Positions 17,094 through 24,614 of a stretch of DNA of 64,000 nucleotides are shown here, piece by piece. Source of the stretch: an uncultured Rhodoferax sp. (lineage in GTDB: Bacteria > Pseudomonadota > Gammaproteobacteria > Burkholderiales > Burkholderiaceae_C); assembly GCF_946221635.1 (NCBI RefSeq), contig NZ_CAMIHB010000005.1:131898-195897 (forward strand). Reading direction: 5' to 3'. The translations under genes and the position numbers were made by a program. The first letter of the stretch is position 1, and every line of letters starts with the position of its first letter. Below the pieces are notes generated by a model, which searched no databases, was not told where the DNA came from, and worked only from the letters and a program-made list of their open reading frames with translations.

Positions 17094-17145
17094 GCCTCCA
17101 GCCCTCGTGGAATATGCGCAGGTAGCTCCTGATTTTGTAGCGTAG
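17093..17145 (-). repeat. dispersed 48-bp repeat, copy 5
   Basis: On the minus strand: GCTACGCTACAAAATCAGG, then AGCTACCTGCGCATATTCC, then ACGAGGGCTGGAGGCC. It starts at the guaD stop codon and fills much of the gap before the MFS gene. Confidence 0.75.
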
Positions 17146-17201
17146 CTTTGGAGGGGTCAAGGGTTATCCCGTATAGTTCTTGGCCTAGCCCCAAGGAACC
17201 C

Positions 17202-18431
17202 ATGACTGCGATAGAAGAAACCCCTGCGCTGACGCGTTTTCAGATTTTTCTGGTGATCTTGGCCCTGGCCTGTGGCGGCTTCGCCATCGGCACCGGCGAG
17301 TTCGCCATCATGGGCCTGCTGCCCGATGTGGCCAGCACCTTTGCCGTGACCACCCCACAGGCGGGTTATGTCATCAGCGCGTATGCGCTGGGTGTGGTGG
17401 TCGGCGCGCCGCTGATGGCCATTGCCGGCGCCAAGTCCTCGCGCCGCACGCTGCTGCTCATCTACATGGCGGTCTTTGCCGTGGGCAATCTGGCCAGTGC
17501 GCTGGCGCCCGATTTCCTGAGCTTTGTGGTGCTGCGCTTTCTGACCGGCCTGCCGCATGGTGCCTACTTCGGTGTCTCGGCGCTGGTGGCGGCCTCGCTG
17601 GTACCGGTGCACATGCGGGCGCGCACGGTGGGCTATGTGATGCTGGGCCTGACGGGCGCCACACTCATTGGTACGCCGGCCATGGCGCTGTTTGGCCAGT
17701 ACCTGAGCTGGCGCGTCATGTTCTTGGTGGTGGGCCTGATCAGCGTGCTCACGGTGACGCTGATCTGGGTCTACCTGCCGCGCGACAAGCCCGAAGCCGG
17801 CGCCAGCGTGATGCGTGAGTTGGTGGCTTTCACTCACCCGCAGGTGCTGCTGACGCTCACGCTCGCCGCCACCGGCTTTGGCGGCATGTTTGCCATCTTC
17901 TCCTACATCGCCAGCACCGCCACCGAGGTGGCGCAGATGCCGGTGGGCATGATTCCCGTGATCATGGGCCTGTTCGGCATCGGCATGAACGTGGGCAATG
18001 TGGTGGGCTCCAAACTGGCCGACAAGGCACTCATGGGTACCATAGGTGGCATGCTGGTGTTCAACATCGTGGTAATGACCCTGTTCGGCCTCACCGCCAC
18101 CTCGCCCTGGATGCTGTGCCTCTCGTCCTTCCTGATCGGCTGCACCTTTGCCGCCGGCCCGGCCATCCAGACGCGGCTGATGGACGTGGCATCCGACGGC
18201 CAGACGCTGGCCGCGGCCTCCATGCACTCGGCCTTCAACATCGCCAACGCCTTGGGCGCCTGGCTGGGCGGCCTGGTCATTGCCCTGGGCTACGGTTACG
18301 CCGCCACGGGCTATGTCGGCGCCTTCCTGTCTTTCTCCGGCCTGTTTGTGTTCGCCGCCTCCGTGTGGCTGGAGCGGCGTGGCAGCGCCACCCCTGGGCC
18401 GCGGGCCTTGGTGCCGGTCCGGCAGGAGTAG
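17202..18431 (+). CDS. MFS exporter, AraJ/PbuE-like (DHA1) family
   Basis: A 409-residue major facilitator with twelve predicted membrane segments and the DHA1 motif GTGEFAIMGLLPDVA in the first helix region; GGAPLMAIAGAKSSRRTLLL-like loop 2-3 carries the conserved basic residues. The start at 17202 has an AAGGA ribosome site. Relatives export purines (PbuE, NepI), sugars or drugs. Location next to guanine deaminase in a purine block favours a purine or nucleoside substrate, but sequence alone does not decide this. Confidence 0.85.
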   Translation: MTAIEETPALTRFQIFLVILALACGGFAIGTGEFAIMGLLPDVASTFAVTTPQAGYVISAYALGVVVGAPLMAIAGAKSSRRTLLLIYMAVFAVGNLASALAPDFLSFVVLRFLTGLPHGAYFGVSALVAASLVPVHMRARTVGYVMLGLTGATLIGTPAMALFGQYLSWRVMFLVVGLISVLTVTLIWVYLPRDKPEAGASVMRELVAFTHPQVLLTLTLAATGFGGMFAIFSYIASTATEVAQMPVGMIPVIMGLFGIGMNVGNVVGSKLADKALMGTIGGMLVFNIVVMTLFGLTATSPWMLCLSSFLIGCTFAAGPAIQTRLMDVASDGQTLAAASMHSAFNIANALGAWLGGLVIALGYGYAATGYVGAFLSFSGLFVFAASVWLERRGSATPGPRALVPVRQE

Positions 18432-18484
18432 GCCGGTGTGGCCGGTGCTAGACTGGCCCCAACTCTGCACGCGTGATTGGCGTT

Positions 18485-19021
18485 ATGAAAAACGACTCCC
18501 TGATCCACTGGCATTCCATGTTCATGGGCGTGGCGCTGCTGGCCGCGGCCCGCTCCAAGGACGCGCGCAAGCGCAACGGCGCCTGCATCGTCAGCCCGGA
18601 CAACAAGATCTCCGGTGTGGGCTACAACGGCCTGCCGCGCGGTTGCGACGACAGCGACCCGCACTACTGGCAGGACGATGACAGCGACCCGCTGAACTCG
18701 CGCCACAGCTACATCGTCCACGCCGAGCAGAACGCCATCCTCAACTGCACCACGCTGCCGCTGCACGGCTCCACCATCTATGCCACGCAGTACCCCTGTC
18801 CCAAGTGCGTGCAGTCCATCATCCAGGTCGGCATCAAGCGCGTGGTCTACCTGGACAAGAAGGAACACCAGGAGCGCGTGAACGGCGCCTCTGAAAAAAT
18901 GCTGGCCGATGCCGGCGTCGCCATTGCATCCCTGCAGGATCTGCACCCCGGCTCCGCCGACTGGTCGGCCGAACTGGCCCAGTTCATCGAAAACTCCACC
19001 CCGGAAAAGCCCGCGCCATGA
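18485..19021 (+). CDS. dCMP deaminase family protein
   Basis: A 178-residue zinc-dependent deaminase of the ComEB/dCMP deaminase type, which converts dCMP to dUMP for thymidylate synthesis. The zinc and catalytic motifs are HAEQNAIL (about residue 78) and PCPKCVQSII (about residue 102); the N-terminal RSKDARKRNGACIVS and GYNGLPRGCDD are typical. ATG at 18485 is preferred over one at 18473 because MKND-type starts are usual. Its stop overlaps the next gene's ATG (ATGA). Confidence 0.9.
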   Translation: MKNDSLIHWHSMFMGVALLAAARSKDARKRNGACIVSPDNKISGVGYNGLPRGCDDSDPHYWQDDDSDPLNSRHSYIVHAEQNAILNCTTLPLHGSTIYATQYPCPKCVQSIIQVGIKRVVYLDKKEHQERVNGASEKMLADAGVAIASLQDLHPGSADWSAELAQFIENSTPEKPAP

Positions 19022-19926
19022 AATGGGAAGGCAACCGCCAGTCGGACAACGTCGAAGACCGCCGCGATGGCGGGGGTGGGGGCTTCAGCGGCGGTGGGGG
19101 TGGCCTGGGCGGCCTGTTGGGGGCGCTCTTGGGCAGCCGCTTGGGCGTGGGGACGCTGGTGGTGGCACTGTTGGGCGGATGGGCCTTGGGCATCAACCCG
19201 CTGACCATCCTGAGCCTCCTGAGCGGCGAGGGCGGCCCCGCACCCGTGGTGCAGCAGGCGCCGGCGCACCGCCCGCCCGCGGACGACCGCATGGCTAAAT
19301 TCGTGTCCACCGTGCTGGCCGATACCGAAGACGTGTGGGGCGAGCTGTTTGCCAAGGGCGGTGGCAGCTACCGCAACCCGCGGCTGGTGCTGTTCCGCGG
19401 CGCCACGCCCACGGCCTGCGGCCAGGGCCAGAGCGCCATGGGCCCGTTCTATTGCCCGGCCGACCAGAAGGTCTACATCGACCTGGGCTTCTACGAGACC
19501 CTGCAAAAGCAGCTGGGTGCCCCCGGCGACTTTGCCCAGGCCTATGTGATCGCCCACGAGGTGGGCCACCATGTGCAGAACCTGCTGGGTATCAGCGCCA
19601 AGGTGCAGGAGGCGCGCAGCCGTGCCAGCAAGGCCGAAGCCAACGCCCTGAGCGTGCGCCTGGAGTTGCAGGCCGACTGTTTTGCCGGTGTCTGGGCCCA
19701 CCACGCCAACAACGCCCGCCAGCTGCTGGAGCAGGGCGACGTCGAAGAGGCCATGAACGCCGCCGCCAAGATCGGCGACGACGCCCTGCAGCGCGGCGCT
19801 GGCCATGCCGTGGTGCCCGAGAGCTTCACCCACGGCAGCAGTGCCCAGCGCCAGCGCTGGTTCTCCACGGGCCTGAAAACGGGGTCTGTCAAGGCTTGTG
19901 ACACCTTCTCCAGCCGCTCTTTATAG
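19018..19926 (+). CDS. ypfJ: YpfJ-like neutral zinc metallopeptidase
   Basis: A 302-residue membrane-anchored protein of the YpfJ/KPN_02809 family. The first residues (MKWEGNRQSDNVEDRRD) are the conserved family start, followed by a Gly-rich stretch and one hydrophobic segment (about residues 38-65). The zinc protease motif HEVGHHVQNLLG is at about residue 180 and a downstream metal-ligand region ELQADCFAG at about 217. Physiological substrates are unknown for the family. Translation is coupled to the dCMP deaminase-like gene. Confidence 0.9.
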   Translation: MKWEGNRQSDNVEDRRDGGGGGFSGGGGGLGGLLGALLGSRLGVGTLVVALLGGWALGINPLTILSLLSGEGGPAPVVQQAPAHRPPADDRMAKFVSTVLADTEDVWGELFAKGGGSYRNPRLVLFRGATPTACGQGQSAMGPFYCPADQKVYIDLGFYETLQKQLGAPGDFAQAYVIAHEVGHHVQNLLGISAKVQEARSRASKAEANALSVRLELQADCFAGVWAHHANNARQLLEQGDVEEAMNAAAKIGDDALQRGAGHAVVPESFTHGSSAQRQRWFSTGLKTGSVKACDTFSSRSL

Positions 19927-20014
19927 GAGATAGGGGATAATCGGGGTTTGCCCTGAGTCGTCGGGGCGCCCCGCTATCGGATGGATAGCACTCATCTGGC
20001 TATGCCTGACCGTT

Positions 20015-21544
20015 TTGACTACTGAACTGCAATCTCCCGCTTCCGCGCCTGCCGCAGCTGCACCCGCCGAAGCCCCGCCCATGCGATACGCCGACCTGGC
20101 GCTGGCCGAGCCGCTCAAGCGCGCCGTGGCCGAGATGGGCTACGAATTCATGACACCCATCCAGGCGCAGGCCATTCCCGTGGTCATTACGGGCAAGGAT
20201 GTGATGGGCGCCGCCCAGACCGGCACCGGCAAGACGGCGGCCTTCTCGCTGCCGCTGCTGCACCGCCTGATGAAGCACGAAAACGCGTCCACCTCGCCGG
20301 CCCGCCACCCCGTGCGCGCGCTGGTGTTGCTGCCCACGCGCGAGCTGGCCGACCAGGTGGCCCAGCAGGTCAAGCTCTACGCCAAGCACACCAACCTGCG
20401 CAGCGCCGTGGTGTTTGGCGGCATGGACATGAAGCCCCAGACCATCGAGCTGAAAAAAGGCGTGGAAGTGCTGGTGGCCACCCCCGGCCGCCTGCTGGAC
20501 CACATCGAGGCCAAGAACGCCGTGCTCAACCAGGTGGAGTACGTGGTGCTGGACGAGGCCGACCGCATGCTCGACATCGGCTTCCTGCCCGACTTGCAGC
20601 GCATCCTGTCCTACCTGCCCAAGCAGCGCACCACGCTGCTGTTCAGCGCCACCTTCTCACCCGAGATCAAGCGCCTGGCCAACAGCTACCTGCAAAACCC
20701 CGTCACCATCGAAGTGGCGCGTTCCAACGCGACGGCGTCCACGGTGGAGCAACACTTCTACAGCGTGCCCGACGAGGAGAAGCGCCATGCGCTGCTGCAG
20801 ATCGTGCGCAGCAAGGGCATCAAGCAGGCCTTTGTGTTCGTGAACAGCAAGCTGGGTTGCGCCCGCCTGGCCCGATCGCTGGAGCGCGACGGCCTCAAGA
20901 CCGCCGCCCTGCACGGCGACAAGAGCCAGGACGAGCGCCTGAAGGCGCTGGACGCCTTCAAGAAGGGCGAAGTGGAGCTGCTGGTGTGCACCGATGTGGC
21001 CGCGCGCGGCCTGGACATCAAGGACGTGCCGGCGGTGTTCAACTTCGACATCCCCTTCAACGCCGAAGACTATGTGCACCGCATTGGCCGTACCGGCCGC
21101 GCCGGCGCCTCCGGCCTGGCCGTGAGCTTTGTGGGCGGCAACAACGACGCCCGCCTGGTGGCCGACATCGAGAAGCTCATCAAGACGAAGATCGAACTCG
21201 AAGCCGTCGAGTTTGACGAGGACCAACCGGACATCCGTCGCCAGGGCCGCATCAACGACGGCCGTCGCATGTACCAGGAAGATGGTGGCGACAACGGCCG
21301 CGGCGCCGGCCGCCGCATGCGCGACGAGAGCTATGGCGCCCGCACCCCGCGCGCCGCGCGCGGCGATTACCCCCGCCAGGCGCCCGCTGCCCCGCGCGAC
21401 CCCTTCTTTGACAAGCCTTACGAACCCACAGCCGCGCCTGCGGCTGCGCCTTCGTGGGAGGCTGCCGCACGTCCGACGACGCGCAGCATCTCCGCCAACA
21501 TCAAGCCCAAGCGCAAGGTGGCGGCTTTGTTCAAGGCAAGTTGA
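20015..21544 (+). CDS. rhlE: DEAD-box RNA helicase, RhlE type
   Basis: A 509-residue ATP-dependent RNA helicase. All core motifs are visible: AQTGTGKT (about residue 66), PTRELADQ, TPGRLLDHI, DEADRMLD (about 185), SATFSPEI, VFVNSK, TDVAARGLD and HRIGRTGRAG. A basic, low-complexity tail (after residue 400, rich in R, G, D and A) probably binds RNA. The likely start is the TTG at 20015 (MTTELQSPAS), because no in-frame ATG lies upstream; an ATG at 20081 would still keep the Q motif. It likely helps RNA decay, ribosome maturation or cold growth. A terminator follows. Confidence 0.9.
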   Translation: MTTELQSPASAPAAAAPAEAPPMRYADLALAEPLKRAVAEMGYEFMTPIQAQAIPVVITGKDVMGAAQTGTGKTAAFSLPLLHRLMKHENASTSPARHPVRALVLLPTRELADQVAQQVKLYAKHTNLRSAVVFGGMDMKPQTIELKKGVEVLVATPGRLLDHIEAKNAVLNQVEYVVLDEADRMLDIGFLPDLQRILSYLPKQRTTLLFSATFSPEIKRLANSYLQNPVTIEVARSNATASTVEQHFYSVPDEEKRHALLQIVRSKGIKQAFVFVNSKLGCARLARSLERDGLKTAALHGDKSQDERLKALDAFKKGEVELLVCTDVAARGLDIKDVPAVFNFDIPFNAEDYVHRIGRTGRAGASGLAVSFVGGNNDARLVADIEKLIKTKIELEAVEFDEDQPDIRRQGRINDGRRMYQEDGGDNGRGAGRRMRDESYGARTPRAARGDYPRQAPAAPRDPFFDKPYEPTAAPAAAPSWEAAARPTTRSISANIKPKRKVAALFKAS

Positions 21545-21562
21545 GGTTTTCAGGTACCCATC

Positions 21563-21590
21563 AAAAACGGCGCCGGGTGCGCCGTTTTTT
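21563..21590. terminator. bidirectional terminator between rhlE and apaH
   Basis: A perfect 11-bp stem AAAAACGGCGC with GCGCCGTTTTT around a 5-base loop. The A and T runs on both sides let it serve rhlE on the plus strand and apaH on the minus strand. Confidence 0.9.
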
Positions 21591-22428
21591 ATTCCCCCGG
21601 TGCCTGCGATTGCTCGCAGTGCACCTGCAGCAGCTCGGCGGGCCCAGGTGCCACGCGCAGCGCGCTAAGGCAACCGCCCCACACGCAGCCGGTATCCAGT
21701 GCCAGCACATCGGGGCGGTCCAGCCAGCCCAGTGTGGACCAATGGCCGCAGGCCACCGTCACGTCCGCCGTCTGCCGCTCCGGCACATCGAACCAGGGCA
21801 GGTAGCCTGCCGGTGCATCGTCCAGCCCTCCGCTATGGGCGAACTCCATTGCTCCTTGCGGAGTACAGAAGCGCAGCCGCGTCAGTGCATTCACGACCAC
21901 GCGCAGCCGCTCAATGCCTTCCAGTTCATCGTGCCATTGCGCCGGTGCATTGCCATACATGGCATGGAAGAAAGCCGCGGCTTGGTCCGAGCGCAACACG
22001 GATTCCACCTCTGCTGCCAGCGCTATAGTTTTGGTAGCTGTCCACGCAGGTAATACGCCGGCGTGGACCATGAGAAGGTCTTGATCGCCGACGCGCTCCA
22101 GCATCGCCATGCGCTGCTGGCGCAGCCAGTCGAGCAGGGCGGGGCGGTCCGGGGCGGCCAGTAGATCGTCCAGCGTGTCCTTGCGGCTGGGGCCCCGCGC
22201 ACCGTGCGCGACCGCCAGCAGGTGCAGGTCGTGGTTGCCCAGCAGGCAGCGTGCCGAGCTGCCGTAGGCCATGAGCCGGCGCAGCACGCCGGCCGAATCG
22301 GGGCCGCGGTTGACCAGATCGCCCAACAGATAGAGCGTGTCGCGGCTGGGGGAGAAGTCGATGCGTTGCAGGAGCTGGGCCAGCGCGGCGTCGCAGCCCT
22401 GCACATCCCCGATAAGGTACATTGCCAT
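21589..22428 (-). CDS. apaH: symmetrical diadenosine tetraphosphatase
   Basis: A 279-residue metallophosphatase that hydrolyses Ap4A to two ADP and can remove Np4 caps from RNA. The calcineurin-like motifs are GDVQGCD (about residue 7), GDLVNRGPDS (about 36), GNHDLHLLAV (about 63) and VHAGVLPAW (about 120). Start at 22428 (MAMYLIGDVQG), the family's N-terminus; ATG at 22422 is an alternative. Repeat copy 6 is embedded in frame right after VHAG, giving AGVLPAWTATKTIA. Its start is only 24 bases from the divergent CNNM gene. Confidence 0.92.
   Translation of the reverse strand: MAMYLIGDVQGCDAALAQLLQRIDFSPSRDTLYLLGDLVNRGPDSAGVLRRLMAYGSSARCLLGNHDLHLLAVAHGARGPSRKDTLDDLLAAPDRPALLDWLRQQRMAMLERVGDQDLLMVHAGVLPAWTATKTIALAAEVESVLRSDQAAAFFHAMYGNAPAQWHDELEGIERLRVVVNALTRLRFCTPQGAMEFAHSGGLDDAPAGYLPWFDVPERQTADVTVACGHWSTLGWLDRPDVLALDTGCVWGGCLSALRVAPGPAELLQVHCEQSQAPGE
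22022..22063 (+). repeat. dispersed 48-bp repeat, copy 6 (inside apaH)
   Basis: GCTAT-AGTTTTG-GTAGC then TGTCCACGCAGGTAATACGC and CGGCG; the 3' half is more diverged than in other copies. It is antisense to apaH and read in the same frame as copy 4. Confidence 0.55.
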
Positions 22429-22452
22429 GGTGTTTATTGTCGTTTGGCTTTC

Positions 22453-23754
22453 ATGGATTTTTTGCTCATCATCGTTTTGACCCTGCTGAATGGCGCCTTC
22501 GCCATGTCTGAGCTGGCCCTCACGGCCAGCCGCAAGATCCGGCTGCAGACCATGGCCGAGGCAGGGGACAAGGGGGCCAAGGCGGCCCTGGCCTTGATGG
22601 ACAACCCCACCCAGTTTCTCTCGTCCGTGCAGGTCGGTATCACGTCCATCGGCATGCTCAACGGCATCGTGGGTGAGGCGGCCTTCAGTGACGACCTGGC
22701 CCACTGGCTCAAGGCCAGCATTGCGGTGTCTGACCGCGTGGCCGAGATTTCTGCCACCGCCATTGTGGTGACCATCATCACCTTCATCACCATCCTGTTC
22801 GGTGAGCTGGTGCCCAAGCGCATTGGCCAGCTTTACCCCGAGATCGTGGCCCGCGTGGTGGCTCTGCCCATGACCTGGGTGGCCACGGGCGCCAAGCCCT
22901 TTGTGCGCCTGCTCTCCATGTGCACCCACGGCATGCTCAAGCTGCTGCGCATCGACACCAGTGATACCCGCTCCGTCACCCAGGCCGAAATTTCGGCCAG
23001 CCTGGAGGAGGGCGTGGACGCCGGCATCATCGAAGAGCATGAGCACCAGATGGTGCGCAATGTGTTCCACCTCGACGACCGCCCGCTCACCTCCATGATG
23101 CTGCCGCGCACCGACATCGCCTGGCTGGAAGCCAGTCTGACGGTGGCGCAGAGCCTGGCCCAAGCCGGTGCCAAGGCTGCGCATGGCGGCCACTCCTGGT
23201 ACCCGGTGTGCCGCGAATCGCTGGACAACGTGGTCGGCCTCATCAGCGTGGCGCGCCTGCTGGAGCTGGGGGCTGCCCATCCCGGTCCTATCGAAGACGT
23301 GGTGGAGCCTGCTGTCTTCGTGCCTGAGACCTTGAGCGGCATGGAGCTGATCGAGCAGTTCCGCGTCAAGTCCGCACGCATGGTGTTTGTGGTGGACGAG
23401 TATGGCGTGGTGCAGGGCCTGATCACCCCGCACGACCTGCTGGAGGCCATTACCGGCGAGCTGCAGCCGGATGCACAGAACGAAGCCTGGGCCACGCTGC
23501 AGGAGGATGGCTCCTGGCAACTGGACGGCCTGATGCCGCTGGCCGAACTCAAGGCGCGCCTGGAAATTGATGAGGAACTGCCCGATGAGGAGCGCGGCCG
23601 CTACAACACGCTGGCGGGCTTGCTCATGGCCGTATCAGGCCATCTGCCCGAGCCGGGAGAACGCATTCTCTGTGCCCATTGGCTGTTCGAAGTGGTGACC
23701 CTGGAGGGGCGCCGCATCGATGTGGTGCGCGCGCGCCGTACCCTCAACGAATAA
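22453..23754 (+). CDS. CNNM/CorC-family membrane protein (hemolysin-like)
   Basis: A 433-residue inner-membrane protein with a DUF21/CNNM domain (about residues 1-190, several hydrophobic segments; NGAFAMSELALTASRKIRLQ and FLSSVQVGITSIGMLNGIVGE are hallmark stretches), a CBS pair (about 205-325) and a C-terminal CorC_HlyC domain (about 340-430). The family is linked to magnesium or other divalent ion export; hemolysin is a historical label. ATG at 22453 gives the standard N-terminus (MDFLLIIVLTLLNG). The promoter must lie inside the divergent apaH gene. Confidence 0.9.
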   Translation: MDFLLIIVLTLLNGAFAMSELALTASRKIRLQTMAEAGDKGAKAALALMDNPTQFLSSVQVGITSIGMLNGIVGEAAFSDDLAHWLKASIAVSDRVAEISATAIVVTIITFITILFGELVPKRIGQLYPEIVARVVALPMTWVATGAKPFVRLLSMCTHGMLKLLRIDTSDTRSVTQAEISASLEEGVDAGIIEEHEHQMVRNVFHLDDRPLTSMMLPRTDIAWLEASLTVAQSLAQAGAKAAHGGHSWYPVCRESLDNVVGLISVARLLELGAAHPGPIEDVVEPAVFVPETLSGMELIEQFRVKSARMVFVVDEYGVVQGLITPHDLLEAITGELQPDAQNEAWATLQEDGSWQLDGLMPLAELKARLEIDEELPDEERGRYNTLAGLLMAVSGHLPEPGERILCAHWLFEVVTLEGRRIDVVRARRTLNE

Positions 23755-23766
23755 GCGGGTGCTGTC

Positions 23767-24537
23767 TTACAGGCGACCGGTGAGCTTGTAGGCCACCAGG
23801 CCCACTAACTCATGCAAGGCGGTCTGCCAGTCCATGGCACCACCGCCCAGTGCAACGTCCAGCCAGTCACTGTCCGCGCCGGTGCGAAAGTCCACCGGGT
23901 AGGCCGTCACGTTCCAGCCGGCCTTGCGGAAGGTTGCCATGGAGCGTGGCATGTGCCAGGCCGAAGTCAGCAGCAACCAGCGCTGCGTCGGGTCCACGCC
24001 GGGCAGCTTGGCGGTCAGGATGGCGTTCTCGTAGGTGTTGCGCGAGGCTGATTCATACTGCACCTGCGAATCCTTGACGCCCAGGCTGTCGAAGAAAATC
24101 TTGGCGCGTTCTGCCTCGGTTTGCCCGATGCCCATGAGCATGCCCTCGCCACCGGTGAACACCACGCGCAGGCCCGGGTTGTGGCGCAGCAGGGCCACCG
24201 TGGCCGTCATGCGCTCGCCCGCATCGTTGAGCATGGGCTGCACATGGGCCATTTGGGTACGGCCCGACTCCAAGCCGCCACCCAACACCACGACGCCCGC
24301 ATAGCCCTCCAGCTTGGCGTCCGGTGCCATCTCGGGGTAGTGGCTTTCCAGCGCGCGCAGCACCGCTTCAGGCAAGGGCTTCCACGCCGTCACCAGCATG
24401 CCCAGCAGCGCCAAGGCCACCAGCGCGCGGCTGGTCCGCGGACGCCGTCTTGCACACAGCAGGCTGAGCAGCAGCACGGCAAACACCCAGACCAGCGGTT
24501 GCGTGATCAGGGCAAGAACTTTGGAGAGGAAAAACAT
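23767..24537 (-). CDS. YdcF/ElyC-like DUF218 protein
   Basis: A 256-residue protein with two N-terminal hydrophobic segments (about residues 7-25 and 36-52) and a DUF218 domain. Family motifs: VVVLGGGLESG (about residue 85), VFTGGEG (about 126), YESASRNTYENA (about 160) and LLTSAWHMPRSM (about 190). Relatives ElyC and SanA act in envelope and peptidoglycan or lipid-carrier homeostasis, YdcF is of unclear role. It converges on the CNNM gene with 12 bases between. Confidence 0.85.
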   Translation of the reverse strand: MFFLSKVLALITQPLVWVFAVLLLSLLCARRRPRTSRALVALALLGMLVTAWKPLPEAVLRALESHYPEMAPDAKLEGYAGVVVLGGGLESGRTQMAHVQPMLNDAGERMTATVALLRHNPGLRVVFTGGEGMLMGIGQTEAERAKIFFDSLGVKDSQVQYESASRNTYENAILTAKLPGVDPTQRWLLLTSAWHMPRSMATFRKAGWNVTAYPVDFRTGADSDWLDVALGGGAMDWQTALHELVGLVAYKLTGRL

Positions 24538-24614
24538 GGGGTGGGGCTTACTTGGTGTCGTCCGGCATGGGGCGTGTCTGCTGCTGCGGATTGTGACGCA
24601 CGCGCCGTGCTGAA

